DNA of 14,658 nt from JAJVID01 sp035275805 (GTDB lineage: Bacteria > Acidobacteriota > Blastocatellia > RBC074), in NCBI GenBank assembly GCA_035275805.1, contig DATEMG010000439.1:1-14658 (forward strand). Direction: 5' to 3'. This document shows positions 6,283 to 13,783 of this stretch, piece by piece. The position numbers and the translations under genes are program-made. The first letter of the stretch is position 1. Every line of letters begins with the position of its first letter. The notes beneath the pieces were generated by a model. That model saw only the letters and a list, made by a program, of their open reading frames with translations. It made no database searches and was not told the DNA's origin.

Positions 6283-7728
6283 TCAAATAATCTGTTCGAT
6301 GACACGCCCGCCGAAATCGGTCAACCTTTCGTTTCGGCCGTTATGTAAATAAGTCAGCTTCATCTGATCGAGTCCGAGCAGATGAAGGATCGTCGCGTGT
6401 AAATCGCGCGGATGGTAACGTTCGCCGACGGTCTTGTAGCCGATCTCATCGGTTTGACCGATGGCCTGGCCACCTTTGACGCCGCCTCCAGCCATCCACA
6501 TGGTGAAGGCGGTCGGGTTGTGGTCGCGGCCCTTGCCGTTCTCGGAGACAGGCGTGCGCCCAAACTCGGTCCCCCAGATGACCAGCGTCGAATCGAGCAT
6601 CCCGCGCCCTTTCAAATCCTTCAACAATCCGGCGACAGGTTTGTCAGTCCACCGGCACATCTGCCCGTGATTCGCGACCACATTATCGTGCGCGTCCCAC
6701 TGCACGCTGACCGGACCGCCGCCTGAAAAGAGCAGGACGAATCGCACGCCTCGTTCGACAAGGCGCCGCGCGAGAAGACAACGCCCGCCGAATTCAGCCG
6801 TCTGTGGGTCGTCGAGTCCGTAAAGATTCTTCGTCTCCCTGCTCTCCTTGCTCAGGTCAACGGCTTCTGGCGCATGCTGTTGCATGCGGAATGCAAGCTC
6901 GTATGAAGAGACGCGCGCGGCCAGCTCCGTGTCGTCCTCGCGAATCGACATCTCGTTCATCCGCCGCATGAAATCGAGCATCCGTCGCTGCTGGGCGCCA
7001 CCGATCTCTTTCTGAGGAGTGAGGTGAAGGATCGGCGTCGCTCCGCTTCTAAAGACCGTTCCCTGATGAACCGCCGGCAGAAAGCTCGCGCCCCACATCG
7101 GCGCGCCGCCTTCGGGCAGTCCTTCGGGTTGCGTCATGACGCAGTAGGCCGGAAGGTTTTCGCTCTCGCTGCCCAGGCCGTAAGTCACCCAACTGCCCAA
7201 CGAAGGATGCGACGAGAGCACGCGCCCGCACATAATCTGATACATCGCGGGCGCGTGGACGAAGCTCTCGGTGTAGCACGACCGGATGAACGCGATGTCG
7301 TCAACGCGCGTGGCCAGATGCGGGAAGAGGTCGGAGACCTCTATCCCCGATTGGCCGTACTTCTTGAACTTCCATGCGCTGCCCATCAACGGCGTCCCGG
7401 GTTTGATGAACTGGCTCTTGATCTCGCCGAAAGACGGCGGCAGTTGCTGTCCCGTAAGCCTGTCGAGCGTGGGCTTCGGGTCGAAAGTCTCCATTTGGCT
7501 CGGCCCGCCGACCATAAACAGGAAGATCACGGCTTTGGCCTTCGGCTCGAAATGCGGCCGCTTTGGCGCGAGCGGGTTGAAGAGTTTACGATCCTTACCG
7601 GCGTCCAGCGCTTTCGCGTCGCGCGCGAGCAGATAGGAAAGCGCGAGCGAACCAAACCCGTTGGCCGCGCTGGCGAGAAAATCGCGGCGGTTGGCGCATG
7701 CCGGAAAATGCGGAAGGTGATTTTTCAT
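6283..7728 (-). CDS. DUF1501 family protein, Tat-exported
   Basis: This 481-residue protein of the DUF1501 family is related to the sulfatase/alkaline-phosphatase fold. It has a twin-arginine export motif (NRRDFLASA, Arg14-Arg15) and a hydrophobic stretch to about residue 35. Family motifs are GGPSQMETFDPKP (74-86), the WDAHDN segment, IWGTEFGRTP and GRDHNP (400-405, with Asp402 and His403). Members are almost always encoded beside a DUF1549/DUF1553 protein, as here, and act outside the cytoplasm. Their biochemical role is not established. The chosen ATG (7726-7728) has GGGAG 3 nt upstream and lies 11 bp after the previous stop. The alternative is a GTG at 7741-7743 that overlaps that stop by 4 bp and adds five residues. 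It is last in the three-gene operon and ends 9 bp before the palindrome arm. Confidence 0.9.
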   Translation of the reverse strand: MKNHLPHFPACANRRDFLASAANGFGSLALSYLLARDAKALDAGKDRKLFNPLAPKRPHFEPKAKAVIFLFMVGGPSQMETFDPKPTLDRLTGQQLPPSFGEIKSQFIKPGTPLMGSAWKFKKYGQSGIEVSDLFPHLATRVDDIAFIRSCYTESFVHAPAMYQIMCGRVLSSHPSLGSWVTYGLGSESENLPAYCVMTQPEGLPEGGAPMWGASFLPAVHQGTVFRSGATPILHLTPQKEIGGAQQRRMLDFMRRMNEMSIREDDTELAARVSSYELAFRMQQHAPEAVDLSKESRETKNLYGLDDPQTAEFGGRCLLARRLVERGVRFVLLFSGGGPVSVQWDAHDNVVANHGQMCRWTDKPVAGLLKDLKGRGMLDSTLVIWGTEFGRTPVSENGKGRDHNPTAFTMWMAGGGVKGGQAIGQTDEIGYKTVGERYHPRDLHATILHLLGLDQMKLTYLHNGRNERLTDFGGRVIEQII

Positions 7729-7739
7729 GATCTCCCGGG

Positions 7740-8492
7740 TCACCTTGAGGAAGCGATTGTCACTCGCGACAAGGTCGATGAAACGCCGTTGTACTTATCC
7801 ATAATCAGGATGTCTAGCGTCTGGCCGGACAATCCATCCAGTTTATCCGATGACAAATTCATGTTTCCGGCTCCGTCCGTGTATGCCCCGGCCTCGATGT
7901 ATCTGACCACCTCGTTCCTGTTGAGGAACGTCACACTGTAAATAGCCCTCGAATTGAACTTGCCGTCGAAGGTAAAAAACATTGAGTGGTGCACGTTTTT
8001 CAGCGCGCGCAGAAATGTGTCGCACTCCTCGGCCTCGGACGAGGGTTGAAAGGCGACGCAAGAACGCAGCGTGCCCAACAACCTGTTCGTATAAGCCTGG
8101 AAGATGTGAACGTCCACGACGTACCGCCCCGTTGGACTTGCGTCGCCGAAGTGGAAAGAATCATCGAGCGAGATCAACTGGAACGCCTTCAAGCTCTCCA
8201 GGATAGGGCCTGCCTGCCTTTCGATCTTCTTCTCGACTTTCTTCTTCTTGGCCTTGCCGTCTTCGTCCTTCTCTTCAACAGTCTCGTTGAAACGGTAAGA
8301 GACCTGCGTGTAGAAACGCTCGTTGATCAAATCGAGCGGCAGAAGTTCGACTTTGAGTCGATCGCCGGATTGAAAATTGTTGCCGTTCGTCCGGAGGGCC
8401 ACTTTGCCGTCCAGCCATTGCGCTTTCACCTCATGTGTGAATCCGACCGCGAACAGGACCGTTGCTAACAAAATCAAGAATCGTTTAGTCAT
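7740..8492 (-). CDS. Exported protein of unknown function in the PSD1/DUF1501 operon
   Basis: This 250-residue protein starts with a clear signal peptide (MTKRFLILLATVLFAVGFTH, probable cleavage after Ala24 in VKA-Q). The mature part appears beta-rich. It has a lysine/glutamate-rich insert (about 69-92) and a pair of cysteines (RSC, EEC) that could form a disulfide. The middle segment TGRYVVDVHIFQAYTNRLLGT resembles Ig-like or macroglobulin-like presenting strands, but I do not recognise a family. The ATG at 8490-8492 has a GGGGGAG run directly upstream. The frame extends to 8549, but that would bury the signal. Both junctions of this gene are 11 bp, so it is a true operon member between the PSD1 and DUF1501 genes, not a chance neighbour. 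A periplasmic role in the same process is inferred. Confidence 0.75.
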   Translation of the reverse strand: MTKRFLILLATVLFAVGFTHEVKAQWLDGKVALRTNGNNFQSGDRLKVELLPLDLINERFYTQVSYRFNETVEEKDEDGKAKKKKVEKKIERQAGPILESLKAFQLISLDDSFHFGDASPTGRYVVDVHIFQAYTNRLLGTLRSCVAFQPSSEAEECDTFLRALKNVHHSMFFTFDGKFNSRAIYSVTFLNRNEVVRYIEAGAYTDGAGNMNLSSDKLDGLSGQTLDILIMDKYNGVSSTLSRVTIASSR

Positions 8493-8503
8493 GTCTCCCC
8501 CTC

Positions 8504-11218
8504 TCATTTCAGATAAACAAACTCGTTCAAATTCATAGTCGCCAAACACAAATCAACCCACGCCGCCGCCGTCGCCTCATCAACGCCTTTCGGCGAATCT
8601 TGCAGCTTCAACGCCGTTTCTCCGCGGGCGATGCGGTCACGAATAACCGCCGCCTGCCCTCTCAGGAAGTTTTGCGTTAATCGTAATTCGTCCAACCGCG
8701 GCTTGCGGGCGAGCGTAAGCTCATAGAGCCTCGAAATCATCGCGCGCTCATCGGCCCTGGCCTCTTTGAGCAACCGCAGGGCCAACGCGCGGCCCTGTCG
8801 CAGCATAAATTCGCTGTTCATCAGAGTCAGAGATTGCAGCGCGTGGACGCTGACCTGACGCGCGCCGCACACGCCCATCAGATCGGGCGCGTCGAAGGCC
8901 ACCAGCAGCGGCAACCGCACATTGCGTTTGCGGATCAGGTAGAGGCTGCGGCGCGCGTGCTGTCGCGGGTCGGGGTGGACGGGCCACAAATTGTCCGGTT
9001 CGTATTCGGTGAAGATCGTGTCGTAGACTTCCGGTTCCAGCGGAACCTTGATGGACGCCCCCCCCAATTGTTCGGCCGACTGCTCGGTTAGCTCGCCGCT
9101 GACCGCGAGGACCGCGTCGCGTACCGCCTCGGCGTCCAGGCGCTGGCGATTCATCCGCCACAGCAATATGTTGTCCAGATCAATCTTCGCTTTAGCGTCA
9201 TCAATTGCTGACGATTGCCGGTAGGCGTTCGACAAAACGATCAGCTCATGCATCCGCTTCAAGCTCCAGCCTCTGGATTGCGGATTATTCGCCCCTCGCG
9301 TGAGTCGCCCCGTCGCCCCGTCGCCCACGCTCCATGTCGGATTCATAAACTCGACCGCAAGCCAATCAAGCAGCTCCGGATTCGTGGGCTGTTGGCCGTT
9401 GCGGCCGAAATCGTTCGGCGTGGCGACGATGCCGCGCCCGAAGTGGTAATGCCACAGACGGTTCACCATTACCCGAGCGGTCAACGGATTGTCCGGCCTT
9501 GTAAGCCATCGCGCGAGCGCCAGCCTGCGCCCTGGCGATTTGAACTCGCCGATTTGAACAGGCTCGATCTCCGCTTCGGGCGGCGCGTCCCTGGGCAGCG
9601 TCACCCCCGGAAATCGCGGGCGGACTTCATCGCCGAGCCGATGCGGATCGCCGCCTTTCAAGATATTCATCGGCGGCGTCGGATTGAGCGTGTCGGCCAC
9701 GGCCAGAGCCTTGGGCAAAGGTTCGGGCGCGTACAATTCAATGTCGTGCATCTGGCGGCGCAGCGCGGCGCGCCTTTCGCGGTCTTCGGGCGAGAGCGAA
9801 GCGACCAACTCATCCCATTTGATCTCCAGCATGCTCTGCGCCTCTTTGGCCAGGCGCTTCTCTTCATCGCTGCGCGACTTCTCTTCTTTGGCCAGGGCGG
9901 CGGCGAACCGCTGTTCGAGCTTTGCGCGTTTCGCCGCCGCCAATTTCTCCTTGTACGGCTTCTCAATCACCGCAATCTGATCGAGGATCGGTTTGAGTTT
10001 CTCCTTGTGCGCTTTGACCGCAGCCAGGTAAGCCTGCTCCTGCTCTTTCGTCGGGCGTTTGAAGTCTTGGTTGTCCGACGCCGCGAAGAAGGCCTGCAAA
10101 CGATAGAAGTCGGCTTGCGGGATCGGGTCGAATTTGTGATCGTGGCAGCGCGCGCAGCCGACGGTCAGCCCCATAATTCCGTTGCCCACGCCGAACATAA
10201 CTTCGGTCAACCACTCCTGGCGATTGACGGCGAGGTCCTGATTGCCCGCCACCACGTGCTGCGGCCCTGCGCGCAGGAAGCCGGTCGCGACGCGCGCCTC
10301 GAAACTGTTCGGGTCGAGTTCGTCGCCCGCGATTTGTTCGGTGATGAACCGGTCGTAAGGCTTGTCGTCGTTCAGCGATTTCACGACGTAATCGCGATAG
10401 CGCCACGCCTGCTCGCGCTCGGCGTCAAGTTCGAAACCGTTCGTTTCGCCGAAACGGACGACGTCCAGCCAGTGCTGCGCCCAGCGTTCGCCGTAGCGGG
10501 GGCCGGCGAGCAGCCTCTTCACAACTCGCTCATAAGCTTGCGGCGCCCTGTCGGCGAGGAACGCGTCTATCTCTGCGGGCGTCGGCGGCAGCCCGGTCAG
10601 GTCGAAGGTCACGCGGCGAATCAGCGTTCGTTTGTCGGCGCGAGGCGACGGCCGAAGCCCTTTCCCTTCAAGTCTCGCGAGAATGAACGCGTCGATCGGC
10701 GTGCGAACCCAGGACTGATTCTTGACATTTGGAATTTGTGGGCGCTCTGGTTTGCGAAACGCCCAATAATTTCTCTGTTCGTCTGTAATAGGTTTTGAAG
10801 CGGCGTAGGCCTTCTCCTTATCCCCTTGTCCTCTTGTCTCCCCGTCTTCCCAAATTGCGCCTTTATCTATCCACTGCTTCAGCAGCCCGATCTGGTATTC
10901 GGAAAGCTCCTCGCCCATCGGCATTCGCGGCTTCTCTTCGCCGGCGACAAAGCGATAGAGCAGGCTCTCATCCGCATCGCCGGGTTTGACCGCCGCGCCG
11001 CGCGAACCTCCCTTCAACAAACCCTCTCGCGATCGCAAATCCAAGCCCGACTCCTTGTCCTTGCCGTGGCACACTACGCAGCGCGTCTGCAGTATGGCCA
11101 CGGCCTGCCGCGCGATCCGCTGTTCATCCTCTTGCTTAGCCGCGGAAGAAGGGTAACCCGCCAGAACAGACAGGCAGGCAATGACGCAGATGAATTTGAT
11201 CCGCCGATTGCGCCTCAT
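8504..11218 (-). CDS. PSCyt1-DUF1549-DUF1553 (PSD1) exported cytochrome-like protein
   Basis: This 904-residue protein has three Planctomycete-type domains. A signal peptide (about 1-26) is followed by a PSCyt1 c-type cytochrome domain with heme motif CVVCH (Cys47, Cys50, His51). Next come DUF1549 (about 160-380, TPIDAFILARLEGKGLRPSP, RRVTFDLTGLPPTP) and, after a charged coiled-coil linker (about 395-480), DUF1553 (about 560-900, ARVMVNRLWHYHFGRGIV, WSLKRMHELIVLSNAYRQSS). A second CARCH (355-359) may bind another heme. It is exported and heme-loaded; such proteins are thought to act in periplasmic redox or polymer breakdown, without a proven reaction. No Shine-Dalgarno is evident before the ATG at 11216-11218. 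Two stretches, about 123-137 (GETRGQGDKEK) and 629-643 (GDGATGRLTRG), look like repeat-derived insertions between domains or before WSLKRMHE. It is the first gene of the operon. Confidence 0.92.
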   Translation of the reverse strand: MRRNRRIKFICVIACLSVLAGYPSSAAKQEDEQRIARQAVAILQTRCVVCHGKDKESGLDLRSREGLLKGGSRGAAVKPGDADESLLYRFVAGEEKPRMPMGEELSEYQIGLLKQWIDKGAIWEDGETRGQGDKEKAYAASKPITDEQRNYWAFRKPERPQIPNVKNQSWVRTPIDAFILARLEGKGLRPSPRADKRTLIRRVTFDLTGLPPTPAEIDAFLADRAPQAYERVVKRLLAGPRYGERWAQHWLDVVRFGETNGFELDAEREQAWRYRDYVVKSLNDDKPYDRFITEQIAGDELDPNSFEARVATGFLRAGPQHVVAGNQDLAVNRQEWLTEVMFGVGNGIMGLTVGCARCHDHKFDPIPQADFYRLQAFFAASDNQDFKRPTKEQEQAYLAAVKAHKEKLKPILDQIAVIEKPYKEKLAAAKRAKLEQRFAAALAKEEKSRSDEEKRLAKEAQSMLEIKWDELVASLSPEDRERRAALRRQMHDIELYAPEPLPKALAVADTLNPTPPMNILKGGDPHRLGDEVRPRFPGVTLPRDAPPEAEIEPVQIGEFKSPGRRLALARWLTRPDNPLTARVMVNRLWHYHFGRGIVATPNDFGRNGQQPTNPELLDWLAVEFMNPTWSVGDGATGRLTRGANNPQSRGWSLKRMHELIVLSNAYRQSSAIDDAKAKIDLDNILLWRMNRQRLDAEAVRDAVLAVSGELTEQSAEQLGGASIKVPLEPEVYDTIFTEYEPDNLWPVHPDPRQHARRSLYLIRKRNVRLPLLVAFDAPDLMGVCGARQVSVHALQSLTLMNSEFMLRQGRALALRLLKEARADERAMISRLYELTLARKPRLDELRLTQNFLRGQAAVIRDRIARGETALKLQDSPKGVDEATAAAWVDLCLATMNLNEFVYLK
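9291..9333. repeat. GTCGCCCC word repeat inside the PSD1 gene
   Basis: This is a tandem GTCGCCCC word preceded by CGCGTGAG. It encodes GDGATGRLTRG plus flanks just before WSLKRMHE, where family proteins usually have no such stretch. Its CGCGTGAG-CGCCCCGT core recurs in the ABC transporter gene at 12182-12200 with one mismatch in 19 bases. Confidence 0.6.
10815..10850. repeat. CTTGTCC/CTTGTCTCC word repeat inside the PSD1 gene
   Basis: Tandem CTTGTCC-like words (plus strand TCCCCTTGTCCTCTTGTCTC) encode GETRGQGDKEK between the cytochrome and DUF1549 domains. The composition and tandem form differ from the surrounding coding sequence and match the other word repeats in this window in style. Confidence 0.55.
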
Positions 11219-11288
11219 AGTGATAGTGTGATTCGTGCGCGAATGCTAATTGGGATTCGGCGCCAGATCAAGCTGAGTTGTCAGAGAA

Positions 11289-11370
11289 ACCTTTGCGCCT
11301 TTGCGCCTTTGCGAGAAACTCGCCTCAAACTGTCTGATTTCTCGCAAAGGCGCAAAGTTCGCAAAGATTC
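11289..11370. repeat. CTTTGCGC palindromic repeat between the ABC and PSD1 genes
   Basis: Inner arms 11299-11318 and 11338-11357 are a perfect 20-bp inverted pair. Further CTTTGCGC words on the outside (11291-11298 with 11359-11367) extend the hairpin imperfectly. The 183-bp gap is otherwise featureless. It lies upstream of the PSD1 operon and downstream of the ABC gene, both on the minus strand. The ABC stop (11402) precedes it in the transcript, so it could mark the ABC mRNA 3' end. Any PSD1 promoter would have to lie between it and 11218. Confidence 0.75.
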
Positions 11371-11401
11371 TTCTCCGCGCCGAGCAATTAATCTTGCCGC
11401 A

Positions 11402-13243
11402 TCAACTCGCGGCAAGTTCCTCTTCAAGTAACTGCCGTTCGTACAAATCGGCGTAGGCCCCGCCGAGCCGCATCAATTCCGCGTGCGAGCCGCGTTCGAC
11501 GATTCTGCCGTGGTCGAGCACGCAGATCAGGTCGGCGTCTTTGACCGTTGAAATCCTGTGCGCGACGATCAGCGTCGTGCGCGAGCGCATCACGTCGCGC
11601 AGGCCCGAAAGAATCTTCTCTTCGGTGTAAGTGTCAACGGCGGAGAGCGCGTCGTCGAGGATCAATATTCGCGGTTCGCGGATGACGGCGCGCGCGATGG
11701 CCGCGCGCTGTTTCTGCCCGCCCGAGAGCGTGATGCCCCGCTCGCCCAGGACGGTCAGATACTTCTGCGTGAACTCGTTCACGTCGTCGGCCAGCCCGGC
11801 GATTTCGGCGGCCCGTTCGATTCTCTTCTCAAGATCGGGCCGGCCGTTGTGGATTCCGAAAGCGATGTTTTCGGCCAGCGTCTCGCTGAACAGGAATGTC
11901 TCTTGAGGAACGTAGCCGATGTTTTCGCGCAATCGCTTCAGCGGAATTTCTCTGATTGGCTTGTCGTCGATCAGGACCATTCCCGGCTCGGCGTCCAGAA
12001 GTCGCGGGATCAGATTCATCAGCGTCGATTTGCCCGCGCCGGTCCGTCCGATTAACGCTACAGTCCGCCCCGGCTCGATAACCAGATTTATGTCCAGCAA
12101 AACCGGCGGCTCTTCGGGCGAATAACGAAACGTCAGATCACGAAACTCGATCTTCCCGCGAATTTCGTCGTCCCGTCGCCACTCGCGTGAGCCGCCCCGT
12201 GGCGCCTCCGGCGCGTCCGCAATCGCAGGCTCGATCCGCACGATCTCATGCATTCGCTTCAGGCTCGCCGCGCCGCGCTGCACGAGGTTGGTCACATACC
12301 CCATCGCGATCAGGGGCCAGATCAGTTGCTCCAGATAGAGGTTGAAAGCGGCGAATTCGCCGATTGTCATGCGTCCCCGCGCCGTCTCATACCCTCCGAT
12401 CAGCAGGATCGCCGCGAATCCAAGCCCGATGAAAAATTGCATTAAAGGCCTGAAGACAGCTGACAGCTTCACCAGGTTCATGTTGCGGTCGACGTACTGC
12501 CGGTTGAGCCGCGCGAACTCATTCTTCTCCGCCTCCTCCTGCGCGAACGCTCGGATGACGCGCACGCCGGTCAGGTTTTCCTGCGCGCGCGCGGTGATGT
12601 CTGAAAAGAACGCCTGAATCCTTTCAAATCGCACGTGGACCTGATGTCCGAAATATTTCACAGTCAGCGTCACCAACGGCATCGTCAACAGAAGGATCAA
12701 TGTCAGTCTGACGCTGATCCGAAACATCAGCGGCAGGATGATCAGCACGCGGAAGAGGGTCTGTTCGCTGTACATGATCGCGGGGCCGACGATCTGGCGC
12801 ACCGCGCCGAGGTCGTTGGTCGCGCGGGCCATCAGATCGCCTGTGCGGTGGCGCTGAAAAAATTGGAGCGGGAGCTTCTGCAAATGGCCGTAGAAATCCT
12901 GCCGCAGGTCGTATTCGATGTAGCGCGACATGTTGATCAGCGTGCGTCGCTGAAAGTACAAAAAGACGCCGCTCAGAAGCTGCGAGCCGACGATCAGCGC
13001 GACGTATTTAATCAGGCCCCGGCCGGTGGACCCGGGCGCGCTCAGGTAATCAATCGCGACGCCCGTGTAGCGCGGCGTGAAGACGCCTAGCGCCACCGAA
13101 ACGAGCACGAAGAGCGTGCCGAAGATCAATCGCCATCTGTATTTTTTCAGGTAGAAGCGAAGCCAATCGCGGCCCGTCGCGAAGTTCGACGCCGAGTCGG
13201 ACGCGAGCGCCGGCGCTGAAACGGATGTGGTTCTGTCGCTCAC
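11402..13243 (-). CDS. ABC exporter half-transporter (membrane domain fused to ATPase), MdlA/BmrC-like
   Basis: This 613-residue inner-membrane subunit has an N-terminal six-helix exporter domain (about 30-325) and a C-terminal ATPase (about 365-600). The ATPase motifs are Walker A GRTGAGKS (399-406), Q-loop YVPQETFLFSETLAENIAFG, signature LSGGQKQR (506-513), Walker B ILILDDALSAVD (Asp530, Asp531) and H-loop His562 in IVAHRIST. Asp531 replaces the catalytic Glu. This is the state of the degenerate-site half in heterodimeric exporters such as MdlA-MdlB or BmrC-BmrD. The substrate is unknown. The start is the GTG at 13241-13243, whose GTGA overlaps the stop of the preceding membrane gene by 4 bp. 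The frame is open to 13501, but that extension overlaps the other gene and is not membrane-like. Residues about 346-354 in the linker before the ATPase derive from a repeat word (12182-12205). Confidence 0.92.
   Translation of the reverse strand: MSDRTTSVSAPALASDSASNFATGRDWLRFYLKKYRWRLIFGTLFVLVSVALGVFTPRYTGVAIDYLSAPGSTGRGLIKYVALIVGSQLLSGVFLYFQRRTLINMSRYIEYDLRQDFYGHLQKLPLQFFQRHRTGDLMARATNDLGAVRQIVGPAIMYSEQTLFRVLIILPLMFRISVRLTLILLLTMPLVTLTVKYFGHQVHVRFERIQAFFSDITARAQENLTGVRVIRAFAQEEAEKNEFARLNRQYVDRNMNLVKLSAVFRPLMQFFIGLGFAAILLIGGYETARGRMTIGEFAAFNLYLEQLIWPLIAMGYVTNLVQRGAASLKRMHEIVRIEPAIADAPEAPRGGSREWRRDDEIRGKIEFRDLTFRYSPEEPPVLLDINLVIEPGRTVALIGRTGAGKSTLMNLIPRLLDAEPGMVLIDDKPIREIPLKRLRENIGYVPQETFLFSETLAENIAFGIHNGRPDLEKRIERAAEIAGLADDVNEFTQKYLTVLGERGITLSGGQKQRAAIARAVIREPRILILDDALSAVDTYTEEKILSGLRDVMRSRTTLIVAHRISTVKDADLICVLDHGRIVERGSHAELMRLGGAYADLYERQLLEEELAAS
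12182..12205. repeat. CGCGTGAG-CGCCCCGT word inside the ABC gene
   Basis: These bases match 9295-9318 in the PSD1 gene at 21 of 24 positions, with one mismatch in the first 19. In the ABC gene they code PRGGSRE in the linker between membrane and ATPase domains; in PSD1 they are read in a different frame. Two unrelated genes sharing the word at nucleotide but not protein level points to dispersal of DNA, not common protein ancestry. Confidence 0.5.
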
Positions 13244-13632
13244 TTCGAATATGACCTCAATGAACGCGCCACCAACCCAACTCCCGCCGCAAGCATGCCG
13301 AGCATGATCATCGTATTCGTCAGACTGGTCGGGCTGAAGTAAACCTGCAGATTCGCGATAATGCCTACCAATATGACTATCACGCCGCCGAACGTCAGTA
13401 TCCAGCCGAACACCGAACGCCCATCGAAAAACAACAGGCCGATGCCTAGCAGCAGCGGTATCAGCGACACTCCGAAGGCGTTGTACCCCCACAGCATCCA
13501 ATACCCGCTCGACACCGTCACGCGGCTCAGAAACAGGTAGCCTCCGGCGATCACCATTCCGAGGCCGAAAACGAACTGGCCGACGCCGCCGGGCGTGCCG
13601 CCCGCGCCACGAATTTTATCTTTCTCGTCCAT
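13240..13632 (-). CDS. Small four-helix membrane protein of unknown function
   Basis: This 130-residue protein has a short polar N-terminus (MDEKDKIRGAGGTPGG) and four hydrophobic segments: about 18-38 (FVFGLGMVIAGGYLFL), 50-69 (FGVSLIPLLLGIGLLFF), 75-95 (GWILTFGGVIVILVGII) and 106-124 (TMIMLGMLAAGVGLVA). It ends in a short basic tail. I do not recognise a family. Its TGA overlaps the GTG of the ABC gene by 4 bp, so the two are translationally coupled. It may assist or accompany the exporter, though acidobacterial genomes often pair such small proteins loosely. The ATG is at 13630-13632 with only a weak GGGA upstream. The palindrome at 13644-13732 lies 12 bp upstream of it. Confidence 0.75.
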   Translation of the reverse strand: MDEKDKIRGAGGTPGGVGQFVFGLGMVIAGGYLFLSRVTVSSGYWMLWGYNAFGVSLIPLLLGIGLLFFDGRSVFGWILTFGGVIVILVGIIANLQVYFSPTSLTNTMIMLGMLAAGVGLVARSLRSYSK

Positions 13633-13643
13633 TTGTTATTGTC

Positions 13644-13732
13644 CCTGGGAGCGCAGGCATCCCTGCCTGCGAGATTCTGACAAAGGCCGCCTGGCCGCGA
13701 AGCAAGCAGGCAGGGATGCCTGCGCTCCCAGG
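13644..13732. repeat. GCAGGCATCCCTGCCTGC palindrome between divergent genes
   Basis: Arms 13644-13670 and 13706-13732 are a perfect 27-bp inverted pair, separated by 35 bp that contain a smaller GGCC-rich palindrome. From memory this sequence resembles a family frequent in acidobacterial assemblies; I could not check this. Unlike the other palindromes it lies in a divergent gap, 12 bp upstream of the membrane-protein start and 51 bp upstream of the glycosylase start, so it is not a transcript terminator for either gene. A transcript crossing it would fold strongly in either 5' leader. Confidence 0.8.
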
Positions 13733-13783
13733 CATTGTACTTTGCGCGGAACGACCATCTCAAGAAAGAATCAGTTTCGAGGC

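Noticed and set aside
7024..7941. A 305-codon plus-strand open frame opposite the DUF1501 and exported-protein genes
   Set aside because: It crosses a gene boundary on the other strand, with no domain signal; shadow of the real coding frame.
9215..10798. A 527-codon plus-strand open frame opposite the PSD1 gene
   Set aside because: It is antisense to a gene with clear domain motifs, has an arginine-rich low-complexity composition, and no recognisable domain or ribosome binding site. It is a GC-rich codon shadow.
13244..13501. N-terminal extension of the ABC transporter by 86 residues
   Set aside because: It overlaps the membrane-protein gene in another frame, is arginine-rich, and is not present in family members. 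The GTG with a 4-bp overlap at 13243 is better.
13595..13783. N-terminal extension of the glycosylase by 63 residues
   Set aside because: It is the translation of the palindromic repeat and part of the divergent gene; family members start near MSDRPL.
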